Shown one piece after another: positions 44,890 through 53,139 of a stretch of 64,000 nucleotides of DNA; within the stretch, counting starts at the first letter, position 1; each line of letters begins with the position of its first letter. A model generated the notes under the pieces. That model was not told the DNA's origin and did no database searches. It worked only from the letters and a program-made list of their open reading frames with translations. The DNA comes from Arachnia propionica (GTDB lineage Bacteria > Actinomycetota > Actinomycetes > Propionibacteriales > Propionibacteriaceae), in contig NZ_RQZG01000004.1 in NCBI RefSeq assembly GCF_003859805.1, forward strand, positions 124,001 through 188,000, in the 5' to 3' direction. The position numbers and the translations under genes were made by a program.

Positions 44890-46340
44890 GCTTTCACCTC
44901 CGGTCGTCCGGGTTCGGCCCACCGGGTGTGGAACGTACCCTCGTCATCGATGCGTCGATACGTGTGCGCACCGAAGAAGTCCCGTTGCCCCTGGATCAGG
45001 CAGGCCGGCAGGCGGCTGGTGCGGATGCCGTCGTAGTAGGCCAGCGACGATGAGAACACCGGGGTGGGGACACCGTGCAGGGCTGCGTCCGAGACGACAC
45101 GGCGCCACGACGGCAGTGCTGCCGCCACGCGTGTGGCGAAGAAGTCGTCGGCCAGCAGCAGGGGCAGATCCGGGTCGGTATCGCAGGCACGGGCGATCTC
45201 ACCCAGGAATCGTGCCCGGATGATGCAGCCGCCCCGCCAGATCCGTGCCAGTGCCGCCAGATCGATCTCCCAGCCGTACTCGAGCGCTGCCGCGCGGATC
45301 TCGCCCAGTCCCTGGGAGTAGGCGATGAGCTTCGAGGCGTAGAGGGCCTGCCGGACGTCCTCGATGAAGGTGTCGGCATCGGTGACCCGCCACGACCGGG
45401 AGCCGGCCGCGAAGGTCTGTGCGGCGACCCGCTGGGGCAGGGAGCTGGACAGTGCCCGGGCGAAGGTGGCCTCGGCGATCCCGGTCACGGGGACCCCGAG
45501 GTCGAGGGCGACCTGGGTGGTCCAGACCCCGGTTCCCTTCTGACCGGCCGCGTCGAGGATCACGTCGACCAGTGGTCTGCCGGTGCGCGGGTCCACCTGA
45601 CGCAGCACCTCGACGGTGATCTCCAGGAGGTAGGAGTCGAGCTCACCGGAGTTCCACTGCGCGAAGACGTCCGCGATCGCGGCGGGTTCGAGTCCGAGCG
45701 CCGAACGCAACAGGTGGTACGCCTCCCCGATGACCTGCATGTCGGCGTATTCGATGCCGTTGTGGACCATCTTGACGAAATGACCCGCACCGTCAGCCCC
45801 GATGCGGGTGCAGCAGGGCTCGCCATCGACCTTCGCGGCGATCTTCTCGAACATGGGACCCAGCCGGTCATATGACTCCTGGGAGCCACCGGGCATGATC
45901 GAGGGGCCCCACAGGGCTCCCTCCTCACCACCCGAGACGCCACACCCGACGAAGTGCAGCCCTTGCTCACGCAGACGTGCCTCGCGGCGTCGCGTGTCGG
46001 TGAACAGGGAGTTCCCGCAGTCGACGATGATGTCACCGGGTTCCATCCGGGAGGCCAGGTCGTCGATGACGTCGTCGGTGGCCTGCCCTGCCTGGACCAT
46101 GACGAGGGCGACGCGCGGTCTCTCCAGACAGGCCACGAACTCCTCCATCGATGTGGTCGGAAGGAACCGGGCCTGCGCACCGTGGGCGGCCATGACCTGT
46201 TCGGTTCGTTCGACGGAGCGGTTGTGGATGGCGACACGGTGGCCGTTGCGGGCCAGGTTGCGGGCGAGGTTCGAACCCATCACACCCATACCGGTGACAC
46301 CGATGTCAGCGGAGGCGTTTCCTGGGGCGGGCAGAGACAT
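44886..46340 (-). CDS. gnd: 6-phosphogluconate dehydrogenase (decarboxylating)
   Basis: Full-length dimeric 6PGDH (484 aa): 6-phosphogluconate + NADP to ribulose 5-phosphate, CO2 and NADPH. N-terminal Rossmann motif IGVTGMGVMGSNLARNLA, NADP-type loop HNRSVERTEQV, substrate signature GCGVSGGEEGALWGPSIMPG, catalytic Lys in HFVKMVHNGIEYADM, and C-terminal GQRDFFGAHTYRR. ATG 46340 has AAGGAC upstream. It leads the operon gnd-pfkB-larA homologue, an unusual place for a pentose phosphate enzyme. This suggests it serves gluconate made from hexuronates. Confidence 0.96.
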   Translation of the reverse strand: MSLPAPGNASADIGVTGMGVMGSNLARNLARNGHRVAIHNRSVERTEQVMAAHGAQARFLPTTSMEEFVACLERPRVALVMVQAGQATDDVIDDLASRMEPGDIIVDCGNSLFTDTRRREARLREQGLHFVGCGVSGGEEGALWGPSIMPGGSQESYDRLGPMFEKIAAKVDGEPCCTRIGADGAGHFVKMVHNGIEYADMQVIGEAYHLLRSALGLEPAAIADVFAQWNSGELDSYLLEITVEVLRQVDPRTGRPLVDVILDAAGQKGTGVWTTQVALDLGVPVTGIAEATFARALSSSLPQRVAAQTFAAGSRSWRVTDADTFIEDVRQALYASKLIAYSQGLGEIRAAALEYGWEIDLAALARIWRGGCIIRARFLGEIARACDTDPDLPLLLADDFFATRVAAALPSWRRVVSDAALHGVPTPVFSSSLAYYDGIRTSRLPACLIQGQRDFFGAHTYRRIDDEGTFHTRWAEPGRPEVKA

Positions 46341-46406
46341 GGGGGTCCTTCGTGGTCGTGACTTGGTTCCCCCAGCATGCTCAGCCCGGACGTGTGGGAT
46401 CGCTGG

Positions 46407-46447
46407 TTGCCGAATCTTGCCACGGGTTTCGTGACAATTCACGGCAA
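46407..46447. promoter_or_regulatory. Paired direct-repeat operator between gnd and GH3 genes
   Basis: TTGCC (46407) and TTGCC (46417) are 10 bp apart, followed after 11 bp by the mirrored GACAA (46433, one mismatch) and GGCAA (46443). The outer arms form a perfect 9-bp inverted repeat TGGTTGCCG/CGGCAACCA (46404-46412, 46442-46450). Same architecture as 40833-40881, with a central gap 8 bp shorter. Confidence 0.65.
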
Positions 46448-46522
46448 CCACACCGCCACGGGGAGAGCCGGTGGTTGTCTCGAGGGAAACCACTGGAAGA
46501 CAGCCGCGAAGGAGTGGACGAG

Positions 46523-48286
46523 ATGGTGGATCTGAGAGCGACACCGTTCAATCTCGATGAGGGCGGCGTCGCCTGGGTCGAGGCGACGATCGCTGGGATG
46601 ACCGATGAGGAGAAGATCGGTCAGCTCTTCGTCAACATGGGGTCGGAGCGGTCCGAGGAGTACCTCACAGCGGTGTTGGACGAGTTCCACATCGGGGCGG
46701 TGCGCTACAACCCGGGCACCGCGGAGGAGGTGTGGGAGCAGAACCGCATCCTCCAGGAGAGGTCGAAGCTGCCGATGTTGATCGCGGCGAACACCGAGGC
46801 CGGCGGCAACGGTGCCTGCACTGATGGCACCTATGTCGGTCACGGGGCCAAGATCGGCTGCACCCATGAGGTGCGCTACGCCTACGAACTGGGTCGCATC
46901 TCGGGGATCGAGGCCGCTGCGGTCGGGTGCAACTGGTCCTTCGCCCCGATCGTCGACATCTACCGCAACTGGCGCAACCCCGTCGTGTCGAGACGATCCT
47001 TCGGCGGGGACGTCGATCTGGTCATCGAGATGTCCTTGGCCTACATGCGCGGCATCCGGGAATCCGGGATCGCTCCGGCCGCCAAGCACTGGCCCGGTGA
47101 TGGCATCGACGAACGGGACCACCACCTGTCCCACGCCCCCAACTGGTTGACCACGGATGAATGGGACGAGACCTTCGGAAGGTTGTACCAGACCCTGATC
47201 GATGCCGGGTTGCCGTCGATCATGGCCGGCCACATCGCTCTGCCGAGCTATCAGCGGCACTTCAATCCAGCCATGGCAGACGATGACATCCTGCCGGCCT
47301 CGTTGTGCAAGGAGATCACCACGGATCTGCTGCGTGGCAAGCTGGGTTTCAACGGTGTGGTGGTCACCGATGCCTCACACATGGTCGCGATGACCGGTGC
47401 CATGAAGCGCAGCGAGTTGCTGCCGGCCGCCATCGAGGCCGGGTGTGACATGTTCCTGTTCTTCAACGATCCCGAGGAGGATTTCCGATGGATGATGGAG
47501 GGGTGGCGTTCCGGCAGACTGAGTGACAATCGCCTCGACGATGCCCTGCATCGCATCCTCGGGCTCAAGGCGATGCTCGGGCTCCACGAACGTCCCCGTG
47601 AGGAACTGCTGCCGCCGAAGCAGGAGGCCCTGGCCCGGATCGGACTCCCGGAGTCGAAGGCCGTGGCTGTGGAGATCGCCGATCGTGCGATCACCCTGGT
47701 CAAGAACAAGGATCCGCAGGTCCTGCCGTTGTCGGTGGAGCGCTACCCCCGGGTGCTCGTCGTGCCCATCTCCTCACCCCCCAGCCCCTTCGCGATGATG
47801 GTCGACAGCGGCGCGGGACATCCGGCGGACAAGGTGGTCGCGAAGCTGAACGAACGTGGCTACCGGGCTGAGCGGTACGTCAGCCAACTGGAGCAGGTGC
47901 AGGGCAGGTCTCCCGAGGAGGTCAGGCAGATCCTGCGTGACGCCTATGCCGGCAAGTCACCGATCTCAGGGCTCACCGACAACCATGACCTGGTGGTGTC
48001 CGTGGCCGAGGTCAACGGCCTGGGGCAGCCCGTGGAACGGCCCTACTGGCCGGGTACGAAAGGAACCCTGGACATGCCGTGGTACGTCCATGAGGTTCCC
48101 ACCATCGTGATCTCCACGGCCTCGCCGAACCTGTTGGCCGACATGCCCCAGGTCAAGACCTTCATCACAGCATTCGACGACCAGGACTTCACCCTCGATG
48201 CGGTGCTGGACAAGCTGGAGGGTCGAAGTGAGTTCCGCGGCCGTCCCGCCACCGAGATGTTCCCGTTCGCCGACACCCGGATCTAG
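46523..48286 (+). CDS. Glycoside hydrolase family 3 (beta-N-acetylhexosaminidase-like), intracellular
   Basis: 587 aa GH3 enzyme. The barrel shows LPMLIAANTEAGGNG, the KHWPGDG segment with following DERDHHLSH (His/Asp pair of the NagZ-like branch) and nucleophile Asp in GVVVTDASHMVAM. A C-terminal alpha/beta sandwich is present (about residues 400-570). No signal peptide, so it works on imported oligosaccharides. Together with UidA it could dismantle disaccharides of glucuronate and N-acetylhexosamine, such as those from hyaluronan or chondroitin. This is inference from context. ATG 46523 has AAGGAG upstream; frames further left cross the operator. Confidence 0.88.
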   Translation: MVDLRATPFNLDEGGVAWVEATIAGMTDEEKIGQLFVNMGSERSEEYLTAVLDEFHIGAVRYNPGTAEEVWEQNRILQERSKLPMLIAANTEAGGNGACTDGTYVGHGAKIGCTHEVRYAYELGRISGIEAAAVGCNWSFAPIVDIYRNWRNPVVSRRSFGGDVDLVIEMSLAYMRGIRESGIAPAAKHWPGDGIDERDHHLSHAPNWLTTDEWDETFGRLYQTLIDAGLPSIMAGHIALPSYQRHFNPAMADDDILPASLCKEITTDLLRGKLGFNGVVVTDASHMVAMTGAMKRSELLPAAIEAGCDMFLFFNDPEEDFRWMMEGWRSGRLSDNRLDDALHRILGLKAMLGLHERPREELLPPKQEALARIGLPESKAVAVEIADRAITLVKNKDPQVLPLSVERYPRVLVVPISSPPSPFAMMVDSGAGHPADKVVAKLNERGYRAERYVSQLEQVQGRSPEEVRQILRDAYAGKSPISGLTDNHDLVVSVAEVNGLGQPVERPYWPGTKGTLDMPWYVHEVPTIVISTASPNLLADMPQVKTFITAFDDQDFTLDAVLDKLEGRSEFRGRPATEMFPFADTRI

Positions 48287-48294
48287 GGGAGAAC

Positions 48295-49206
48295 ATGACC
48301 AGCCAGCTGATTCCCGAGCACGCCCGGGCGTTGCGTGACTTCCAGCCGGGGCACGACTTCTTCGTCGGGATCGACTCCGACGGGTGTGCCATGGATGCGA
48401 TGGACATCAAGCACCAGGAGTGCTTCACCCCTGCCTACATCAAGTACTTCAACCTGCAGGCCGCATCCGGGCTGGTACGGGAGACCGCGTTGTTCGTCAA
48501 CCTGTACTCCAGCACCCGCGGCCAGAACCGGTGGGTCGCGTTGGACAGGCTCTTCGAGCTGCTGAGACAACGCCCTGAGGTGCTGAGCAGGGGAGTGCAG
48601 ATCCCCGAGGGTGGTGAGTTGCGGCGTTTTCTCGACTCCGGATTCCCCAGGTCGGATGCCGGGATCGCAGCCTTCGCGGCCGAGCACCCGTCCGCGGAGA
48701 TCGAGACCTGCATCGAATGGGGTCGGGGGGTCAACGAGTTGATCGCCTGGATGGTCCACGGCTGCGCTCCCTTCGACGGGGTTCGGGAGGCGATCCGGGC
48801 GATGCAGGACCTCGTCGACTGCATGGTGGTCTCGGCAACCCCCGTCGAGGCCCTGCAACGGGAGTGGGCCGAGCATGACCTCGCCCGCCACATGAGGGTG
48901 ATCGCCGGTCAGGAGATGGGGTCCAAGGCGGAACACCTGCGATGGGCGGCGAAGGGCAGGTATCGCCTCGATCGCATCATGCTGATCGGTGATGCCCCGG
49001 GGGATCGCGACACCGCAGCCGAGGAGGGGGTGCTGTTCTACCCGATCCTGCCCGGGGACGAGGTGAGCAGCTGGAGGCGGTTCAAGGACGAGGCCCTGTC
49101 GAGGTTCCTCGACGGAACGTTCGCCGGGAGCTATCAGGAACAGTTGTTGGCGCAGTACGACCAGCTGCTTCCCGAGGTACCCCCGTGGAGTCGGCCCGTG
49201 GGCTGA
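48295..49206 (+). CDS. HAD-superfamily hydrolase
   Basis: 303 aa phosphatase-like protein. HAD motif I is FVGIDSDGCAMD (Asp-x-Asp), motif II VVSATP, motif III Lys in GSKAEH, motif IV MLIGDAPGD. The cap between motifs I and II is large (about 150 residues). It begins 8 bp after the GH3 stop, so it is cotranscribed. Substrate unknown; a sugar phosphate released in the glycan route is plausible. Confidence 0.85.
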   Translation: MTSQLIPEHARALRDFQPGHDFFVGIDSDGCAMDAMDIKHQECFTPAYIKYFNLQAASGLVRETALFVNLYSSTRGQNRWVALDRLFELLRQRPEVLSRGVQIPEGGELRRFLDSGFPRSDAGIAAFAAEHPSAEIETCIEWGRGVNELIAWMVHGCAPFDGVREAIRAMQDLVDCMVVSATPVEALQREWAEHDLARHMRVIAGQEMGSKAEHLRWAAKGRYRLDRIMLIGDAPGDRDTAAEEGVLFYPILPGDEVSSWRRFKDEALSRFLDGTFAGSYQEQLLAQYDQLLPEVPPWSRPVG

Positions 49207-49307
49207 GTCGTTGCCCTCCCCGCTGCACCGACACGGCCTGTTCCCGTCGGGCTCACCCGTCCCGGGTCGGAGCAGGGTGGGTGAAACGGATGTGGTGGTC
49301 AACGGGC

Positions 49308-49313
49308 TAGGCT
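49308..49313 (+). promoter_or_regulatory. Candidate -10 element of the kinase/regulator operon
   Basis: TAGGCT is followed by 7 nt and then the GTG start, the pattern of a leaderless mRNA. No clear -35 is visible. Confidence 0.4.
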
Positions 49314-49320
49314 CGGACAC

Positions 49321-50034
49321 GTGTGGTGGCGCAGGAGGAGTTCCGGGAACAACGAGGCGGAGGCGGCCCGGCGGATCGCGGAGCTGACCGATTCCCGGCG
49401 CGCCATCGCCCTGGCCTACGAGGTGGAGCGGCGGCGCATCGAACGTGACCTGCACGACGGTGCCCAGCAGTATCTCGTGGCGGCGGCGATGAAGCTGGGG
49501 GAGGCACAGCTCTCCCCGGCGTTGGCGGGGGATCCCGGGGCCGTGCAGCTGCTCAAGGACGCGGCAGCCGCGATCCAGGAGGGGCTGCAGGCGTTGCGCC
49601 GCACCATCCAGGGCATCCATCCGCAGCTGTTGGCGCAGCAGGGCCTGGTCTCCGCACTGGAGGAGGTGGCGGCGACGGCGGCGAACCGGGTGCGGATCGT
49701 CGCTCCCCACCCGCTGCCGGAGCTGTCCGAGGAGGTGCTCGCGGTGGGGTACTTCTTCGCCTGTGAGGCCATCGGCAATGCGGCGAAGCACGCCCCTGAC
49801 GCAGGTGTGAGCGTGCTGGTGGCCAGTGATCGCAACCTGTTGGTCTCGGTGGTGGACTCCGGGCCGGGTGGGGCCGAGTTCGTCCCCGGGCGCGGGTTGG
49901 TCGGGATGCGTGAGCGACTGGCGGCGGTCGGTGGGAGACTGGAGCTGTCGTCCCCGTCGGGTGGGCCGACGAGATTGTCCGCGACGATCCCGCTGCTGCT
50001 CGCGCGGGGAGAATCAGGGGTGGTGCTGGCATGA
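49321..50034 (+). CDS. Soluble NarL-type sensor histidine kinase
   Basis: 237 aa cytoplasmic histidine kinase lacking any membrane or sensor domain. It has a short N-terminal helix, the HisKA_3 phospho-acceptor in RRIERDLHDGAQQYLV (His about residue 43), and an HATPase domain with CEAIGNAAKHA (N box), DSGPGG and GRGLVGMRERL (G boxes). It must sense an internal cue or a partner protein. GTG start at 49321; it overlaps the regulator gene by 4 bp. Confidence 0.9.
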   Translation: MWWRRRSSGNNEAEAARRIAELTDSRRAIALAYEVERRRIERDLHDGAQQYLVAAAMKLGEAQLSPALAGDPGAVQLLKDAAAAIQEGLQALRRTIQGIHPQLLAQQGLVSALEEVAATAANRVRIVAPHPLPELSEEVLAVGYFFACEAIGNAAKHAPDAGVSVLVASDRNLLVSVVDSGPGGAEFVPGRGLVGMRERLAAVGGRLELSSPSGGPTRLSATIPLLLARGESGVVLA

Positions 50035-50699
50035 GCCACAGGGTGCTGATCGCCGACGACTCTGCCCTGTTGCGGGAGGGGCTCGCCGGGCTGTTGGAAC
50101 GTCAGGGGCATGAGGTGGTGGGGCAGGAGGCCAGAGCTGATGCCCTGGAGGCCGCCGCCCGGGAGCTGGCCGCGAAGGGCGAGCTCCCGGATGTCCTCAT
50201 CACGGATGTCCGGATGCCCCCGACGATGACCAACGACGGGCTCGCCGCAGCCATCCGCATCAAGACCGCCCACCCGGGGATCGCGGTGCTGGTGGTCAGC
50301 CAGTACGTCTCCGCGCGGCACGCCCAGGACCTGTTCGCCCTGCCCACTCCGCCCGGAGCCGGGGGGTCCGGTTACCTGTTGAAGGACCGGATCGCGCAGG
50401 TCGCGGACTTCCTGGCGGCCCTGTCCGTGGTGATCTCCGGGGGAGTGGTGATCGATCCCGAGGTGACCCGCGCCATGATGCAGACCTCGCGATCCGGTCT
50501 GGGTGAACTCAGCCCGCGCGAACTGGAGGTGCTGGAACTGATGGCGCAGGGCCTGTCCAACGGGCAGATCGGTGAGCGCTTGTTCCTCTCCGGTGCCGCC
50601 GTCGCCAAGCACGTCTCGTCGATCTTCGTCAAGCTGGGCTTCGAACCGGGCGACGAGAACCGCAGGGTCCGAGCCATCCTCACCTTCCTCAACTCATGA
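50031..50699 (+). CDS. NarL/LuxR-type response regulator
   Basis: 222 aa. Receiver domain with phospho-acceptor Asp in DVLITDVRMPP (about residue 58) and acidic pair in IADDS. A PTPPGAGGSGYLLKD insertion precedes the conserved Lys. The C-terminal GerE/LuxR helix-turn-helix is LSPRELEVLELMAQGLSNGQ. Translationally coupled to the kinase (ATGA). Targets unknown; the palindrome at 32275-32294 is the sort of dyad such regulators bind. Confidence 0.93.
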   Translation: MSHRVLIADDSALLREGLAGLLERQGHEVVGQEARADALEAAARELAAKGELPDVLITDVRMPPTMTNDGLAAAIRIKTAHPGIAVLVVSQYVSARHAQDLFALPTPPGAGGSGYLLKDRIAQVADFLAALSVVISGGVVIDPEVTRAMMQTSRSGLGELSPRELEVLELMAQGLSNGQIGERLFLSGAAVAKHVSSIFVKLGFEPGDENRRVRAILTFLNS

Positions 50700-50712
50700 A
50701 AGGTGCGGCCAA

Positions 50713-50793
50713 GGGGTGTACCCGAACTGGCGGGCTGCTTGCGTGAACCCGGGATGTCAGCGCTGCCATCGAAGCAGAACGGCGATTCGTGCT
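50713..50793 (+). repeat. Short dispersed repeat, copy 1
   Basis: About 80 bp beginning 14 nt after the response regulator stop. It resembles 52419-52505 in the same orientation. Shared core: CAGAACG-x-x-GATTC-x-TGC near its right end, TGCGTG and GAACC in the middle, GGGGTGT at its left end. Neither copy encodes a supported protein. Confidence 0.5.
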
Positions 50794-50935
50794 TGCGAAT
50801 CGTCGCGTCACCTGTTTGTCAATCCATAAAAAGCCGAAAAGCTGACGGAACTCTGGCCCTTCGTCGGCTGGTCGGCTCAACTTTCGTCCCGCTACGGTCC
50901 CGGGCGTTTGAGAACCGACCCCGTAGGAGGGACTG

Positions 50936-51328
50936 ATGAATCCTGTGAAACTGACCCTGGCCCGCACGGCGGCAGCGATGCTGACCGCCGCAGCGCTCGT
51001 GGTTCCTGCGACCGCACATGCCGCTGCCCCTCGGATGGCGCACCCGATGGTGCCGATGCCCGCGCAGCCGACGGTGGAGCTCTCCACCAGCGCGGTGCCG
51101 CACCGCACCCTGCTCGTGGTCAAGGTGAGCGGCTTCCAGCCCGGTGAGCGCATCCAGGTCCGGGTGGGTGGGCGTTCCGCACGCACCGTCGTCGCCGATC
51201 AGGGCGGCCGGGCCAGCACTCATCGCGTGATCGACCGTCGGACCTGCGGCGCCGGCTGTGCCGTCACCGCTACCGGGGCGACGTCCGGGCAGGTCAGCGC
51301 CGAGTTCCAGGGCCTGCGCCGACGCTGA
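50936..51328 (+). CDS. Small secreted protein with the sialidase C-terminal domain
   Basis: 130 aa with a signal peptide (MNPVKLTLARTAAAMLTAAA, cleavage near AHA-AA), a short Pro/Met linker and one ~80-residue domain. The domain is nearly the same as the end of the sialidase: VELSTSAVPHRTLLVV, SGFQPGERIQVRVGGRSART, VIDRRTCGAGCAVTATGA, SGQVSAEF. Two Cys are positioned for a disulfide. Function unknown; the shared domain suggests cell-surface attachment or binding to the same partner as the sialidase. ATG 50936 has AGGAGGG upstream. Confidence 0.8.
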   Translation: MNPVKLTLARTAAAMLTAAALVVPATAHAAAPRMAHPMVPMPAQPTVELSTSAVPHRTLLVVKVSGFQPGERIQVRVGGRSARTVVADQGGRASTHRVIDRRTCGAGCAVTATGATSGQVSAEFQGLRRR

Positions 51329-51373
51329 GCGTGAGGATACGCTTGGGGCAGTCCATGACGAAGGAGCCGATCC

Positions 51374-52384
51374 GTGACGATGTCCGAGCGCCAGCAGGAT
51401 CTTCTCGGTGCCCCGCGATGGCAGCAGGCCGGGCGGGTGATCGACTGGCACATGGAGACCCTGGGGGCGGCCGACGGCTGTTCCCCCGAGGAGATCGACC
51501 GGATCGAGGAACGTCTTGGGCAGCCCCTGCCGACTGCCCTCAGGGAGTGGTTCGAGCTGCTGGGACACCGCCTGCAGGCGGTGCGGGACATCCCGGCGAC
51601 CCCGCAGGACATCCAGCTGCGCGACGGCCTGGTCGAGGTGTGGCGTGCTGCCGCGGGGGAGTGGTCCCTGGCCGCGCCCTCCGGTGAGGACCCGACGCTG
51701 CACCTGGGCGGGAACGAGGCCCCGCTCAGCACCTGGCTGGTCGCCATGCTGATGTCGGAGACCCTGGTGGGGGCGTGTCGGGGCGAGCTGCAGGGTCCTC
51801 TCGGGCTGCTGTACTTCAGCATCATGGGTGGTGAGGTCGACCATGCCGCGCCCGACGTCCTGGCGACCGTCCGGGAGGACTACACGCCCTTCGCCCTTCC
51901 CCTGCCGACCCCGGAGGAGTCCTGGTACTTCGACGGGGGAAGCGTGATTCGTCTTGGTGCCTCCGGGCGGCTCGAGTGGGCCATCGCCACGCACCAGGCC
52001 TACCATCGCATCGATGCACTCCTCGGTCTGGCTGCGGGCGTGACCCAGGTGCTCGCCCGGGTCACCACCCCCACCCCCGAGGAGATCCAGCTCATCCTCG
52101 AGACCGAGGAGGAGGGCCGGGTCCACTTCTTCGGCGGTCAGGAGGTCCTGGACGCCGTGTGGGAGCTGGGCGACATCGAGCACATGATGCAGCGAACCGT
52201 CGAACCGACCTCGATCGAGGTCCTGCTGGTCGCCGACGCCGGCCACGAGGCCCTGTGTGATCTGCTCGTCGAGAAGTTGGCCCCGATCTGGGGAGAACGC
52301 CTGGTCATCGCATGGCGCAGTGGCACCGAGGGAGAGTTCACCGTGGTCCACCCCGACGGCGTGACCGACGTCGTCGAGCACTGA
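51374..52384 (+). CDS. SUKH (SMI1/KNR4)-like protein
   Basis: 336 aa soluble protein. Residues about 33-60 (GCSPEEIDRIEERLGQPLPT followed by ALREWFELLGHR) match the opening of SMI1/KNR4 domains, and a long region with a G-L-L-Y-F strand follows. The C-terminal ~100 residues are not recognised. SUKH proteins often act as immunity proteins but many are housekeeping. No toxin is nearby. GTG 51374 has AAGGAG 7 nt upstream; ATG 51380 is the alternative. Confidence 0.6.
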   Translation: MTMSERQQDLLGAPRWQQAGRVIDWHMETLGAADGCSPEEIDRIEERLGQPLPTALREWFELLGHRLQAVRDIPATPQDIQLRDGLVEVWRAAAGEWSLAAPSGEDPTLHLGGNEAPLSTWLVAMLMSETLVGACRGELQGPLGLLYFSIMGGEVDHAAPDVLATVREDYTPFALPLPTPEESWYFDGGSVIRLGASGRLEWAIATHQAYHRIDALLGLAAGVTQVLARVTTPTPEEIQLILETEEEGRVHFFGGQEVLDAVWELGDIEHMMQRTVEPTSIEVLLVADAGHEALCDLLVEKLAPIWGERLVIAWRSGTEGEFTVVHPDGVTDVVEH

Positions 52385-52418
52385 CCCCTCGTCCGGTCCC
52401 CGGGAGGGCCTGCGAACA

Positions 52419-52505
52419 GGGGTGTGTGAACCCGGACCTCCGGGTTGCGTGCGCGAACCATGGAGGTCAACGGTGCCGGACGAGCAGAACGAGGATTCCT
52501 GCAGG
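52419..52505 (+). repeat. Short dispersed repeat, copy 2
   Basis: Second copy of the element at 50713-50793, starting 35 nt after the SUKH-like gene. It contains AACCCGGA-CC-TCCGGGTT, an 8-bp hairpin not kept in copy 1. Confidence 0.5.
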
Positions 52506-52559
52506 GTGGGCGACGGCTCGCCGCGGGTGACCCGTCGGTGCACCCGATGAGCCGTCGAT

Positions 52560-52588
52560 TTGGTCCCTCCCGGCGCTCGTGCAAGAAT
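52560..52588 (+). promoter_or_regulatory. Candidate promoter of the S10 operon
   Basis: TTGGTC (52560-52565), 17 bp, AAGAAT (52583-52588) would give a leader of about 225 nt before rpsJ. Within the 435-bp gap 52385-52819 I see only this, the repeat copy before it and the hairpin after it. Confidence 0.35.
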
Positions 52589-52683
52589 GAGCAAGTTGCT
52601 CCGCGGGGAGTGGTGTGTCCGGACCGGGTCCGGCGGTGCCCTCCTCGTCGAGGTCGAGCAGGTGGCCCAAGCGCGAGATGTGA

Positions 52684-52710
52684 CCTCCAGCCCCCTGGAG
52701 GTGGTCTTTC
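52684..52710 (+). promoter_or_regulatory. Leader hairpin before rpsJ (possible attenuator)
   Basis: CCTCCAG-CCCC-CTGGAGG followed by the T-rich TGGTCTTTCCTT. It could be a weak terminator or a target for ribosomal protein feedback in the S10 leader. Inference only. Confidence 0.35.
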
Positions 52711-52819
52711 CTTGCGGCTTCGGGCGCGACACTCCCGACCTCGGGGGTCGGAGCAGCAGGGGCCCAGGCCCCAACCTGTTCATGAGAACTCCATCAGGGA
52801 CGAGTAGAAGGAACGAACT

Positions 52820-53131
52820 GTGGCGGGACAAAAGATCCGCATCCGGTTGCGGGCGTATGACCATGAGGTCATCGACAGCTCGGCGCGCAAGATCGTCGAC
52901 ACCGTGACTCGCACCGGTGCCAAGGTGGCAGGCCCCGTGCCGCTGCCGACCGAGAAGAACGTGTTCTGTGTGATCCGTTCGCCCCACAAGTACAAGGACA
53001 GCCGCGAGCACTTCGAGATGCGCACCCACAAGCGGCTGATTGACATCCTCGACCCCACGCCGAAGACCGTCGACTCGCTCATGCGTCTCGACCTCCCGGC
53101 CGGTGTCGACATCGAGATCAAGCTTCCGTGA
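52820..53131 (+). CDS. rpsJ: 30S ribosomal protein S10
   Basis: 103 aa, normal length. It opens [20 protein letters not shown] and contains [20 protein letters not shown], both diagnostic. GTG start. Head of the S10 operon; also the NusB partner in antitermination. Confidence 0.97.
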   Translation: MAGQKIRIRLRAYDHEVIDSSARKIVDTVTRTGAKVAGPVPLPTEKNVFCVIRSPHKYKDSREHFEMRTHKRLIDILDPTPKTVDSLMRLDLPAGVDIEIKLP

Positions 53132-53139
53132 GGTTCGAG

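Noticed and set aside
52419-52505. Repeat copies as remnants of a small protein gene
   Set aside because: The frames give similar peptides, but there is no start, ribosome site or stop conservation; treated as a DNA repeat.
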